Position numbers and translations under genes: made by a program. Below the pieces are notes generated by a model. The model was not told where the DNA came from. It was given only the letters and a program-made list of their open reading frames with translations, and made no database searches. Shown in pieces: positions 1 through 9,131 of a DNA stretch of 64,000 nt. Origin of the DNA: Candidatus Mediterraneibacter stercoripullorum (lineage in GTDB: Bacteria; Bacillota; Clostridia; Lachnospirales; Lachnospiraceae); NCBI GenBank assembly GCA_019115765.1, contig DXCZ01000036.1, positions 1 to 64,000 on the forward strand, written 5' to 3'. Each line of letters opens with the position of its first letter. The first letter of the stretch is position 1.

Positions 1-56
1 CATAATACATCTCCGAATCCCTGCGCAGCCTCGCGGAGCGTATATCAGATGGGGGA

Positions 57-632
57 TTGACACCCGCCACTGATACTGATTTGTCACTCACCGCCTATAG
101 AGGCGGGAGTCATCCCACATCTGATATAAATCACCGTATACTCTGCTTCTCTGATTCCGGATCTGATGATGACCATTATGTTGATCTGGACAACATGGAA
201 GAACTGGAACTCCCAACAGGATATGACGAAATAACCTATAAAACAGATACTCTGTTTCTCCTTAGAAACGAAAACGAATACACGATCTATGATGCATCCA
301 GTCAAGAAAAAGGGAGTGTATTCACATCCGAAGAAACTCCCTATACTATTTATGTTCTGGGTCTGGACACCTATGCCATTCAGAGTATGTCATCCAGCCT
401 GATCACGATCGACGGTTCGGAAACGCCTGTAGACTCTCCGGAAACTGTATTCGTAACCGACTGCGAATACCCGGTCGTAACCGTCGGTGAAGTGTTCGGG
501 ACTTCCAGCGGGTCTTATATCCTCGATCCCGAGGGAAGCCTGGTGCTGAAAGCCGATCAGGAGATCCTGTATGCCGACAGCTCCTGTTATATGTATTACA
601 ACAATGATCAGTTTTTTATACAGCCGTATTGA
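57..632 (+). CDS. Hypothetical protein, probably the 3' part of a longer gene
   Basis: I do not recognise this protein. It is 191 residues, acidic, rich in Ser/Thr/Asp/Tyr and apparently beta-strand rich, with no signal peptide or membrane segment in what is visible. The frame opens after a TAA at 3-5. The only initiators near the left edge are weak: the TTG at 57 has no convincing ribosome site. Residues coded just upstream of it look as protein-like as those after it. This suggests a gene whose 5' part was lost or lies in another frame beyond the window edge. It ends shortly before an orphan minus-strand regulatory region, so the locus looks rearranged. Confidence 0.4.
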   Translation: MTPATDTDLSLTAYRGGSHPTSDINHRILCFSDSGSDDDHYVDLDNMEELELPTGYDEITYKTDTLFLLRNENEYTIYDASSQEKGSVFTSEETPYTIYVLGLDTYAIQSMSSSLITIDGSETPVDSPETVFVTDCEYPVVTVGEVFGTSSGSYILDPEGSLVLKADQEILYADSSCYMYYNNDQFFIQPY

Positions 633-665
633 AACTGGCGCGGTCATACGCAAAACACTGTCAGT

Positions 666-719
666 TCAGTTGTTTCCGGGCTGTTTAGCAACTAACTTTT
701 TTGCATCCAATACCTTCAT
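666..719 (-). pseudogene. Orphan 17-codon gene start (truncated gene remnant)
   Basis: On the minus strand a strong AGGAGG (725-730) sits 5 bases before an ATG at 719. The frame gives only 17 residues (MKVLDAKKLVAKQPGNN) before TGA. A complete-looking promoter and operator-like inverted repeat lie upstream. Good expression signals leading to an ORF this short suggest the 5' end of a gene whose body was deleted, with the junction near 640-666. A genuine leader peptide or mini-protein is the alternative. The original product cannot be named. Confidence 0.4.
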
Positions 720-740
720 GTTTTCCTCCTTTTCCAACCA

Positions 741-845
741 AAACAAACATTATAATTTCTCGTATTATTTGTTTTATGTTTGTTTGAACTTATATTCATG
801 TTGTTTTTATTGGTTTTATTCTATCATATTCATGTGAAAATGCAA
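741..845 (-). promoter_or_regulatory. Promoter and operator-like inverted repeat for the orphan minus-strand start
   Basis: Reading the minus strand, TTGCAT (840-845) and TAGAAT (818-823) are separated by 16 bp. Downstream is a perfect 10-bp inverted repeat, AAACAAACAT at 741-750 with its complement at 776-785. This A-rich repeat style resembles DeoR-family operators, which is inference only. It precedes the orphan ATG at 719. Confidence 0.45.
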
Positions 846-891
846 TCCCATTTTCTTCTTTTGTTGATTTTTGTTGAATACTTACAAAACG

Positions 892-920
892 TTGCTTTTC
901 CCGCCCCACCGTTTTATACT
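892..920 (+). promoter_or_regulatory. Promoter of the ferritin gene
   Basis: TTGCTT (892-897) and TATACT (915-920) are spaced 17 bp, a good sigma-A-type promoter. It lies about 40 bp upstream of the ferritin start. No clear Fur box was recognised. Confidence 0.6.
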
Positions 921-962
921 ATAAAATGTAGCAGATAATTAATAAGAAAGGAGACTTGACAT

Positions 963-1475
963 ATGTTAAATGAAAAAGTTGCGGAACTCCTGAATACACA
1001 GATCAATAGAGAGTTTTATTCCGCCTATCTTTATCTGGCATTTGCCAATTATTTTTCTGAGGAAGGGCTGGATGGTTTTTCCAACTGGTATCAGATCCAG
1101 GCACAGGAGGAAAGAGATCATGCTCTTCTTTTCATCCAGTACATGCAGAATAATGACGCCAGGGTTACTTACGAAGCCATTGACAAGCCGGAATTCTCCG
1201 CGGAACAGCATATGGACGTTCTGGAAGCCGGACTGAAACATGAACGTTATGTCACAGGACTGATCAATACTATTTACGGTGCTGCCTATGAAGTCAGGGA
1301 TTTCCGTACCATGCAGTTCCTTGACTGGTTTGTAAAGGAACAGGGAGAAGAAGAAACCAATGCTTCCGACCTGATTAAAAAGATGAAACTGTTCGGAACA
1401 GATCCAAAGAGTCTGTATCTTCTGGATCAGGAGATGGCTGCACGCACTTACGCAGCTCCTACTCTCGTCCTCTGA
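963..1475 (+). CDS. ftnA: Non-heme ferritin
   Basis: This is a bacterial ferritin of 170 residues. It oxidises Fe2+ at a di-iron ferroxidase centre and stores it as a ferric mineral inside a cytoplasmic 24-mer. The ligands fall at the E. coli FtnA positions: E17, E50, H53, E94, Q127 and E130, with Y24 also conserved. Length and the four-helix pattern are complete. The ATG follows GAAAGGAG by about 8 bases, and a promoter is visible upstream. It appears monocistronic; the next gene begins 81 bp downstream. The function is established for the family. The gene symbol is by homology. Confidence 0.95.
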   Translation: MLNEKVAELLNTQINREFYSAYLYLAFANYFSEEGLDGFSNWYQIQAQEERDHALLFIQYMQNNDARVTYEAIDKPEFSAEQHMDVLEAGLKHERYVTGLINTIYGAAYEVRDFRTMQFLDWFVKEQGEEETNASDLIKKMKLFGTDPKSLYLLDQEMAARTYAAPTLVL

Positions 1476-1556
1476 TCATAAGATCAGTTCCATTGGCAGA
1501 AGGGGCCTGTCTTTGCAGATTGGCGCCTCTGATCTCAAATTCCGAATGAGGTATAT

Positions 1557-2273
1557 ATGATCCGAATAGCAATCGTAGAAGACGAAAAAGAACATATGGA
1601 CATTCTGACCGGTTATCTGAACCGGTATGAAAAGGAGAACGGGGTCTCCTTCCAGATCGTCACATTTACGGACGGTCTTGATATCGTCTCTGACTACAGC
1701 GCAGATTATGATATCATTCTGCTGGATATCCAGCTGAAGCACATGGACGGCATGACCGCCGCGGAGAAGATCCGGAAGCTGGATGAGGATGTGATCTTTA
1801 TCTTCATCACCTCCACTGTCCAGTTTGCAGTCCAGGGATATCTGGTGGACGCCCTGGGATACGTCCTCAAGCCGGTCCCCTATCTGGCATTTGCCCAGAT
1901 TCTGGGAAAAGCGGTAAAAAGATGCCAGATCCGGCAGAACAGACACTATCTCACAGTGGATACCACCGGAGGATTTCTGCGGCTGAGCACTGAGCAGATC
2001 TACTATGTGGAAAGCCAGCTGCACTCGGTGATTCTTCACACAGAGCGGGGGGAATACCGGACAGCAGGGCCGCTGAAGAAGCTGGAGGAGGAACTGGCTC
2101 CTTTCGGATTTTCCAAGTGCCATAATGCTTACTTGGTAAATCTGCAGCATGCCGGATCTGTCCTGTCCGGATCTGTACAGCTGACCAACGGGGAAGAGCT
2201 TCCCATCAGCCGGGCCAGGAAAAAGCCTTTTATGGACGCTCTGACAGACTATGTAGGAGGGATGCAGCGATGA
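1557..2273 (+). CDS. LytTR-family response regulator (AgrA/VirR-like)
   Basis: The 238-residue regulator has a receiver domain at about residues 1-120, with acidic pocket E8/D9 and phospho-acceptor D57 in the YDIILLDIQ context. A LytTR DNA-binding domain follows at about 135-235. It would bind direct repeats in target promoters when phosphorylated. The start has a GAGG ribosome site. The GHKL histidine kinase begins 40 bp downstream, so they form a two-component operon. No AgrB/AgrD-type pheromone genes are adjacent, so the signal and targets are unknown. Confidence 0.9.
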   Translation: MIRIAIVEDEKEHMDILTGYLNRYEKENGVSFQIVTFTDGLDIVSDYSADYDIILLDIQLKHMDGMTAAEKIRKLDEDVIFIFITSTVQFAVQGYLVDALGYVLKPVPYLAFAQILGKAVKRCQIRQNRHYLTVDTTGGFLRLSTEQIYYVESQLHSVILHTERGEYRTAGPLKKLEEELAPFGFSKCHNAYLVNLQHAGSVLSGSVQLTNGEELPISRARKKPFMDALTDYVGGMQR

Positions 2274-2313
2274 ATCACCCTGACTCCTCCTACCGGACAG
2301 GAGGGATGAAACA

Positions 2314-3645
2314 ATGAATCTTGCAGACCTTATGGACACCCCCCGGATCTGCACTGCTTTCGCGGAGTGGGGCGGCTGTCTCGTCTCGATCATGATGCTC
2401 CGGAGGAAGCTCTCCGGGATAAAACTTTATGCAGCTCTGGGCGGTATGCTTGCCTGGTTCCTCATATATCACAGTATTGCAGGCACGCTCCCGCTCTTTG
2501 TCTGGATTCCCGGGATGCTGGGTGCCATCGCCAGTATGTGGGTGTTTATCCGGCTGTTCTGCGATATATCCTGGAAGGACGCCGGATTCTGCTGTCTGCG
2601 CTCCTTTGTGCTGGCCGAACTGGCCGCTTCTCTGCAGTGGCAGATCTATGTCTGGTTCGTTATGTATACCGGATGGAGAGACTGGCGTATCCTTGCCGTC
2701 ATCATGACAGTCATATATATCACTCTCTTCACAGTATACTATTTTTACGAACGCAGCCATATTCCCAAAGACGAAAGCCTAGATATAAGCGGAAAGGAAC
2801 TTTTCGGAGCGGCTCTGATCGCTCTGGGAGCATTTCTCATCAGCAATCTGAGCTTCGTCCTGCCCAACACACCTTTCTCCACTGCCTCCAGTTCTATTCT
2901 GTATGTCAGGACTCTGGTTGACTTCGGAGGACTGGTCATGCTGATCGCACAGATGGAGAAACGTGAGGAACTCAGGGTAAAGAGTGAGAATCAGATCATG
3001 AACATCATGCTTCAGCGCCAGTATGATCAGTACAGACTCTCTATTGACAATATCGAGCTGCTGCGCAGGGAATATCATGATATGAAGCACTACATGGTAG
3101 CGATCCGTGCCGAAGAGAATCCGGAGATAAAGGCCCAGTACCTGGATGAGATGGAACATGCCATAGTCTCCCAGGAGGCGCTCATTGACACAGGAAACCA
3201 TGTACTGGATGTACTGCTCACGGCCAAGAACACCTACTGCCTGAAAAACAATATCACATTTACCTGCATGGCGGAAGGACGGCTCTTGTCATTTATGCAT
3301 GTAAAGGATATCTGCTCCATCTTCGGAAATGCTCTGGATAACGCTATCGAATGTGTATCCCAGTACAGCGATCCGGAGAAGCGGCTGATCACCCTCTCCA
3401 TGTATCAGAAGAACAAACTGCTCATGATCAAATGTGAAAACTACTCCGAAGCGCCCCTCATCCTCCGCTCTGACAATCTGCCAAGGACTACAAAGAGCGA
3501 CAGTGAGTATCATGGCTATGGGCTGAAAAGTATCAAGTCGGCAGCAGAAAAGTACGGAGGCTCCATGAATCTGCATTCAGAAAACAACTGGTTCACCCTG
3601 CAGGTATTGATCCCTGTTTCAGAATATGAACAATCTCCATCATAA
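2314..3645 (+). CDS. GHKL-domain sensor histidine kinase (AgrC-like)
   Basis: The 443-residue protein has an N-terminal half with about six hydrophobic segments (residues 15-215). A dimerisation/phosphorylation region follows with the YHDMKHY motif, where H255 is the likely phospho-acceptor. A C-terminal GHKL ATPase domain has its N-box near FGNALDNAIE and a Gly-rich GYGLKS motif. This layout is typical of kinases that signal to LytTR regulators, and that partner lies immediately upstream. AGGAGG precedes the ATG. A strong terminator follows at 3670. Confidence 0.9.
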   Translation: MNLADLMDTPRICTAFAEWGGCLVSIMMLRRKLSGIKLYAALGGMLAWFLIYHSIAGTLPLFVWIPGMLGAIASMWVFIRLFCDISWKDAGFCCLRSFVLAELAASLQWQIYVWFVMYTGWRDWRILAVIMTVIYITLFTVYYFYERSHIPKDESLDISGKELFGAALIALGAFLISNLSFVLPNTPFSTASSSILYVRTLVDFGGLVMLIAQMEKREELRVKSENQIMNIMLQRQYDQYRLSIDNIELLRREYHDMKHYMVAIRAEENPEIKAQYLDEMEHAIVSQEALIDTGNHVLDVLLTAKNTYCLKNNITFTCMAEGRLLSFMHVKDICSIFGNALDNAIECVSQYSDPEKRLITLSMYQKNKLLMIKCENYSEAPLILRSDNLPRTTKSDSEYHGYGLKSIKSAAEKYGGSMNLHSENNWFTLQVLIPVSEYEQSPS

Positions 3646-3669
3646 GATTAGCACTGTATTTTAAAGAGA

Positions 3670-3722
3670 AATCAGGCTTCCGGAAAGGAGAAAACTTCTT
3701 TCCGGAAGCCTGATTATTTCTT
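3670..3722 (+). terminator. Intrinsic terminator, probably bidirectional
   Basis: A perfect 18-bp stem (3670-3687 with 3698-3715) and a 10-nt loop are followed by a T-rich tract. It ends the kinase operon. It also lies just past the stop of the convergent GH3 remnant. Confidence 0.9.
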
Positions 3723-3769
3723 TTATTGTTTATCTGCAGACCTGCTCTTTATTACTGCGGCAAAAGCAT

Positions 3770-5533
3770 TTACGCTTTACGCCTTTTGCTGTAATTCTTA
3801 ACGGCAACTGCCTCAAGTGCGATGAGGATGACGCCTGCCACAACATCGATCGCAATTGCTGCGATCTGCCATGTCATAAGTCCTGTCTCCAGATTCTCCG
3901 GATCGTAGGCACGGCTGTTTACTACTGTGTAAAGGATGTTCTTACATGCCTGACGCATCGCCTGAACACCGGTCGCGCTTGTCTGATCCTTCACATGGTT
4001 TGTCTCTGTATCGTAGGCAACCAGCATACAATCTGTACCATTGCGGATCGCCTGGTCGGAGTTCATGTATCCGTATACACCGAAGTAATCTGTAAGAACA
4101 AATCCCTGGAATCCCCATTCATCGCGGAGAACTGTCTTAAGCAGTGCACTCGTTCCGCCTGCCCACTGTGTGCCGATGTAGTTGAAGGATGACATAACAG
4201 CACCTGTGCCGCCTTCCTTCACTGCCAGTTCGAAGGGCTTCAGATAGATTTCACGTATCGCCTGCTCATTAGACCATGTACAGAGCATACTCAAGCGGTT
4301 GGACTCCTGATCATTCAGTGCAAAATGCTTCATATAAGCATATACGCCATACTCTTTAGCGCCGAGAATCGCATTGGCAGCCATCTTTCCGGACAACAGA
4401 CCATCTTCTGAATAATACTCAAAGTTACGTCCTGCAAATGCTGTACGGTGTATGTTCATAGCCGGTGCATACCATCCGGATACTCCCATCTCATCCGCCA
4501 TCTTGCCGATACTCGCACCGAAAGCAGTTGCGATGTCTGTGTTCCATGTATTGGCGATCATCACTGCTGACGGGAAGCCGACAGAACCTGTACCTGTAAA
4601 GTTGTTGTTGATAGAAGCCGGGCCGTCACAGTCAATGGTCTGCACTTTTCCGATGCTGTCTACAGAGTTGGTCTGATATCCGCCGATTGCGATCAGAGCG
4701 TCCATATCCGATACTGTCATCTGATCCAGCAGGTCCGCCCACTTCTCATCGTCATAGTCAAGACCTCTGAACTCTGCAAGTGTAAGTCCGTTGTCCGCCC
4801 CTGTCGTCGGCATCTCGTCATCGGCATTGTTATAATCTTCCGGATTATAATTGCTGTTGTTGATAAAGGTTGCCTTCTGATCCTCCGGCATGGTATATGT
4901 AGCCGGAACAGCAGTTGCCTGATCATAATTTGCCAATCCGTCTGCACGGGAAAGATATGTCACTTCACCTGCCGCATAATCAAAAACATTTGTTGCAGTC
5001 TGTACGTCTGTGGAACGTCCGTTTTCTCCATTGTATGTAATGGTCTCAGGAACATTGTATGTACCGGAAGCGATCACATTATGGGAATCACTGTTAATGC
5101 TGATCACATAGTCTCCTGCCTCAAGCACGTATGCAGCTGCATTCTGATAATCGTAGGAAGCCATATCCTCAACGCTGAAGCTGATGGTAACAGTCTCGGA
5201 TGCGCCCGGCTCAAGGACGTCTGTCTTCTCAAATGCCACCAGGTTTGCAGTTGCCTTCTCAATGCCGCCGTTTGTATACGGAGGATTGTAATATACCTCA
5301 ACGGTATCCTTTCCTGCCGCATCTCCAGTGTTGGTCACAGTCACGTCAAAGGAAATTGTTCCATCGCTCTCTGTGATCGCACCCATCTCCTGAGTGAATG
5401 TAGTATAAGAAAGTCCGTATCCGAAAGGATAAACAACTGTCTCGTCATAATTGATCAGACCTTCTGCTGCGGCTGTCTCATAGAACTTATATCCGACATA
5501 GATACCTTCTACATATTCCTCCCAAAGTATAAG
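3770..5533 (-). pseudogene. 5'-truncated family 3 glycoside hydrolase (beta-glucosidase), reversed domain order
   Basis: The frame is open from just after TAA (5534-5536) to 3770, giving 587 codons, but an in-frame ATG with homology around it occurs only at 5386. Codons 5387-5533 still encode GH3 sequence (EGIYVGYKFYET, then FGYGLSYT), so the homology runs off the 5' end. Order seen: the tail of the alpha/beta sandwich domain, a fibronectin-III-like domain, then the TIM-barrel domain with the nucleophile Asp in VLTDYFG, then a C-terminal membrane helix and basic tail. GH3 enzymes with this reversed order are known from Butyrivibrio and Ruminococcus. Most of the sandwich domain, which normally carries the acid/base residue, is missing, so activity is doubtful. 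Confidence 0.75.
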
Positions 5534-5672
5534 TTAAGCAGGCCCGCTTATGTGCAAATTATACCACATCTTCTCTTTTATATATATTTTTTTGTGCGTT
5601 TTTATTTATAATATTCTTTTATAAACGATATAAAGTTTTTATGATACTTTGATCCTAAGACAATCACTGAGA

Positions 5673-6644
5673 CTACATTCCACATTCTTCCTGTTCTGCT
5701 GCAGCAGAACTGCTGAGTGAACATTCTTCAAACATTTCATCTATGATATTTTCATACACTCTGCACTTCTCACACTTCTTTATTTTCTTGGCGTATTTCC
5801 CGGAATCTGCAAAAACCGGCGCCAGATAGGACCACAGTTCCTTCATCTTATACAGGATCGTCCGGTCGCCCGACATCTCTTCACAGTATCCGGCATAGAC
5901 CAGATCATGGAATCTCCGCAGCTCTTTTTTCTCTGCGGCGGAGCCGCCTTTCAGTTCTCTTCCCAGAGCGGGATTCATGAGTACTCCTCTTCCGGCCATG
6001 ATCCGTTTGATCGATGGGAAACGATCTGTCAACTGCTTCATATCTTCCGCGGAACGGATATCCCCGTTATAGCAGAGAGGACTTTTCCCGTCGCGGACAG
6101 CCAGGGAAAAAGTATCAAGATCCGGCACATTTTTATAGTAATCGCTCTGCAGACGGGGATGGACGATCAGTTCCTCCATGGGATACCGGTTGTAAATCTC
6201 CAGCAGATGTCCGAATTCCTCCCGATCCTCCATCCCGATCCTTGTCTTCACCGAGATTTTTATACTGCATTTCTCAAATATCTCCTCAAGGAACCTGTCC
6301 AACCGGTCCGGATCCGCCAGGAATCCCGCTCCACGTCCCTTGGTAACCACTGTTTTCGACGGACAGCCAAGATTCAGATTGACCTCATTGTATCCATACT
6401 CTTCCAGCTTCTCTGCTGTTTTGATAAAGTCCTCCGCATTGTTTGTCAGGATCTGTGGCACCGCATACATTCCCCTGTTATGCTCAGCCATGATATCCTT
6501 CTTTTCCCTGGCACTAAAATGCCCTTTCTGATTGGGGCTGATAAATGGAATAAAATATTTGTCAAATCCGCCGAAACACTCATGCACTGCATTCCGGTAT
6601 ATCCACCCTGTTATCCCCTCGAGAGGGGCATGATATATCTTCAT
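5673..6644 (-). CDS. dus: tRNA-dihydrouridine synthase
   Basis: This 323-residue FMN enzyme reduces specific uridines in tRNA D-loops with NAD(P)H. It starts with the family motif APLEGIT, has the catalytic Cys94 in NLGCPSK and keeps the FMN phosphate-binding AGRG motif. Length is normal. A Cys-containing tail (KKCEKCRVYE) follows the helical domain. AGGAG lies 9 bases before the ATG. It is divergent from the ABC exporter gene and is followed by the GH3 remnant. Confidence 0.9.
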   Translation of the reverse strand: MKIYHAPLEGITGWIYRNAVHECFGGFDKYFIPFISPNQKGHFSAREKKDIMAEHNRGMYAVPQILTNNAEDFIKTAEKLEEYGYNEVNLNLGCPSKTVVTKGRGAGFLADPDRLDRFLEEIFEKCSIKISVKTRIGMEDREEFGHLLEIYNRYPMEELIVHPRLQSDYYKNVPDLDTFSLAVRDGKSPLCYNGDIRSAEDMKQLTDRFPSIKRIMAGRGVLMNPALGRELKGGSAAEKKELRRFHDLVYAGYCEEMSGDRTILYKMKELWSYLAPVFADSGKYAKKIKKCEKCRVYENIIDEMFEECSLSSSAAAEQEECGM

Positions 6645-6784
6645 CTTAATAAGCTCCTGTTTCTGTTATTGCATCGTTACTGTTTACTTGTCTCAGATAT
6701 CCGCCGTAACAGAGCCGGGTACTGAAATAGGTCTGAACGATAACGTTATTCTTTCGGATAAAACCATACAGAAAGCTTCCCTGC

Positions 6785-6813
6785 TTGTCAAGTAAAAAAG
6801 GGTGTGCTAAGAT
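6785..6813 (+). promoter_or_regulatory. Promoter of the ABC exporter gene
   Basis: TTGTCA (6785-6790) and TAAGAT (6808-6813) have a 17-bp spacer ending in TGTGC, giving an extended -10. The start codon lies 75 bp downstream. Confidence 0.55.
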
Positions 6814-6888
6814 TGAATGAGCCGGATTCTGTTGATGGGAATGATTATCAGAATCTGACAGACAAAAGAACAAAACGAGGAGGAAATC

Positions 6889-8610
6889 ATGGATACACTG
6901 AAGAAATTCATACGATATTACGGACCGTATAAGGCTGTCTTTTTCATAGATCTGATATGTGCAGCCTTTATCAGTCTTGTGGATCTGGCTTATCCGCAGA
7001 TCCTGAGGACCGCTACTTCCACACTTTTCACGGAGGACAGAGATACGATCCTGACTGCTCTCCCTCTGATCGCCGCCGGACTTCTGGTCATGTATATCAT
7101 CCAGAGCCTGTGCAAATATTATGTCAGCTACCAGGGACATATGATGGGCGCTCACATGGAGAGGGATATGCGCCAGCAGCTCTTTGATCATTATGAGAAG
7201 CTTTCCTTTTCCTATTACAGCAGGAATAATTCCGGACAGATGATGAGCAAGCTTGTCTCCGACCTGTTCGATATCGCGGAGTTTGCCCACCACGGACCGG
7301 AGAACCTGTTCATCTCCCTTGTAAAGATCATCGGCTCCTTCATCTTCCTGTTCCTGATCAACTGGAGACTCGCCATTCCGCTGGTCATCCTTGTGATCTG
7401 TATGTTCATCTTCTCCATGAGACAGAATACCAGGATGCAGGAGACATTTATGGAAAACCGCCGGAAAATAGGTGATGTGAACGCCAGCCTGCAGGATACT
7501 CTGGCCGGGATTCGTGTGGTCCAGTCCTTTGCTAACGAGGAGATTGAGAAAGAAAAGTTCCGCAAGAGCAATCACGCCTTCCTTATATCCAAAAAGAACA
7601 ATTATAACTGTATGGGGAACTTCATGGGATGGAACCTGTTCTTCCAGGGAATGATGTATCTGGTAACGCTGGTATACGGCGGATACCTGATCGCGGAAGG
7701 ACTGATGGTTCCCGGCGATCTGGCTATGTACGCCCTCTATATCGGTATCTTCATCAGTCCGATCCAGATCCTGGTTGAACTGATCGAGACGATCCAGAAA
7801 GGTCTCTCCGGTTTCCGCCGTTTCCTGGATGTTATGGAAACAGAGCCGGAAATCGAGGATGCGCCTGACGCGAAGGAACTGACCGACGTACACGGCAGAG
7901 TATGCTACGAAGATGTGTCCTTTCACTACAGCGACGATGATACACCGGTGCTCTCTCACGTATCCTTCGAGATCCCTGCTGGGAAATCCATCGCACTGGT
8001 GGGCCCGTCAGGCGGCGGAAAGACAACCATCTGCTCCCTGCTGCCACGATTCTATGATGTGACCGGCGGCCGGATCACCATCGATGGTCAGGATGTGCGC
8101 ACCCTGACACTGAAAAGCCTGAGAAGTCAGATCGGCATGGTCCAGCAGGACGTATATCTCTTCTGCGGCACCATCAGGGAGAATATTGCCTATGGAAAGC
8201 CGGGCGCATCCATGGAGGAAATCATCGAGGCTGCAAAACGTGCCAGCATCCATGAATTTATCGAAGAACTGCCCGACGGATACGATACCTATGTGGGAGA
8301 ACGGGGAACCAGACTTTCCGGAGGACAGAAACAGCGCATCTCCATCGCCCGCGTATTCCTGAAGAATCCGCCTATCCTGATCCTGGACGAGGCCACCAGC
8401 GCCCTGGACAACGAGAGTGAACGCTGGATCCAGCAGAGTCTGGAAGAACTGTCCAAAAACCGCACCACCATCACCATCGCCCACCGCCTTTCCACCATCC
8501 GCAATGCCGATGAGATCATCGTCATCACCGAAGACGGCATCGCCGAGCGCGGGACACACGAATCCCTGCTTGAAAAAGGAGGGCTGTACGCACACTACTA
8601 TAATATGTGA
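6889..8610 (+). CDS. ABC exporter half-transporter (fused permease and ATPase)
   Basis: The 573-residue protein has a type I exporter membrane domain (six helices, about residues 15-300) fused to an ATPase. Walker A is at about 372-379 (GPSGGGKT); the signature LSGGQKQR, Walker B (ILILDEATSALD) and the switch His region follow. It would act as a homodimer in the cytoplasmic membrane; the substrate cannot be read from sequence (lipid or drug export are typical). GAGGAGG precedes the ATG. The C-terminus ends abruptly at YYNM, and the TGA lies inside the inverted repeat of the downstream element, so a residue or two may have been lost. Confidence 0.9.
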   Translation: MDTLKKFIRYYGPYKAVFFIDLICAAFISLVDLAYPQILRTATSTLFTEDRDTILTALPLIAAGLLVMYIIQSLCKYYVSYQGHMMGAHMERDMRQQLFDHYEKLSFSYYSRNNSGQMMSKLVSDLFDIAEFAHHGPENLFISLVKIIGSFIFLFLINWRLAIPLVILVICMFIFSMRQNTRMQETFMENRRKIGDVNASLQDTLAGIRVVQSFANEEIEKEKFRKSNHAFLISKKNNYNCMGNFMGWNLFFQGMMYLVTLVYGGYLIAEGLMVPGDLAMYALYIGIFISPIQILVELIETIQKGLSGFRRFLDVMETEPEIEDAPDAKELTDVHGRVCYEDVSFHYSDDDTPVLSHVSFEIPAGKSIALVGPSGGGKTTICSLLPRFYDVTGGRITIDGQDVRTLTLKSLRSQIGMVQQDVYLFCGTIRENIAYGKPGASMEEIIEAAKRASIHEFIEELPDGYDTYVGERGTRLSGGQKQRISIARVFLKNPPILILDEATSALDNESERWIQQSLEELSKNRTTITIAHRLSTIRNADEIIVITEDGIAERGTHESLLEKGGLYAHYYNM

Positions 8611-9131
8611 TCTGGGGTTGGCACAGAGAACGGGCGGGCTTCAGTTTATATTCGTTGTCGAAACGTCTGGACGGGGCGGTCCGTCCGGGTGTATCGGCAC
8701 CAGATGGAAACGCGGCAGACGGCGATTCTCTGTGGAAACCCCAGGGATCAATGAGGGGATTCAAATCAGAAATACTATTATCTAAACGAATAAATGGACC
8801 AAAACATGAACTAGCGCGGCTTGGGGGACTTACCATTTGTAAGACTCCCAGGCCGCGCCTTTGGTTATTTGGGTTTATTACTGAGATAATGCCAAGCTGC
8901 CATCTAAATTTCCGGTGCCGGTCTGCCGGCAAGTCCGGGCTGTGTTGTCACGAAGGCCCGTAGTGGGGCGCCGGCACTTGGGCCGCGTCCTTTGCGGCTC
9001 TACGTGTCCGCTACGCTCCACTCCGAGCGAGAGCGCGGCCGCCGGGGCAATACAGCCCGGACCTGCCAGAAGACTGCCGCAAATATATCGTAAGCCCCTG
9101 ACGGCGTTATCTCTGTTTCAACCCCAGATCA
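8608..9131. repeat. GC-rich palindromic element with terminal inverted repeats (MITE-like), element 1
   Basis: This 524-bp stretch between convergent genes carries no convincing gene. Its ends are a perfect 13-bp inverted repeat, TGATCTGGGGTTG at 8608-8620 and the complement at 9119-9131; imperfect pairing extends to about 27 bp. Both TGA stop codons lie inside these repeats. Within it are a 20-bp stem with a 5-nt loop (8814-8833 with 8839-8858) and a 27-bp imperfect stem (8921-8947 with 9048-9074). It is visibly richer in G+C than its flanks. Possible natures are a non-autonomous transposable element, a structured RNA or a bidirectional terminator. The repeat ends resemble those of element 2 at 38711-39100. 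Confidence 0.7.

Noticed and set aside
1476-1556. Terminator between ferritin and the LytTR regulator
   Set aside because: Only a weak mismatched stem and no T-run; not supportable.
6646-7959. 437-residue minus-strand open frame across the ABC exporter gene
   Set aside because: Antisense shadow of a well-supported exporter gene; no ribosome site and unnatural composition.
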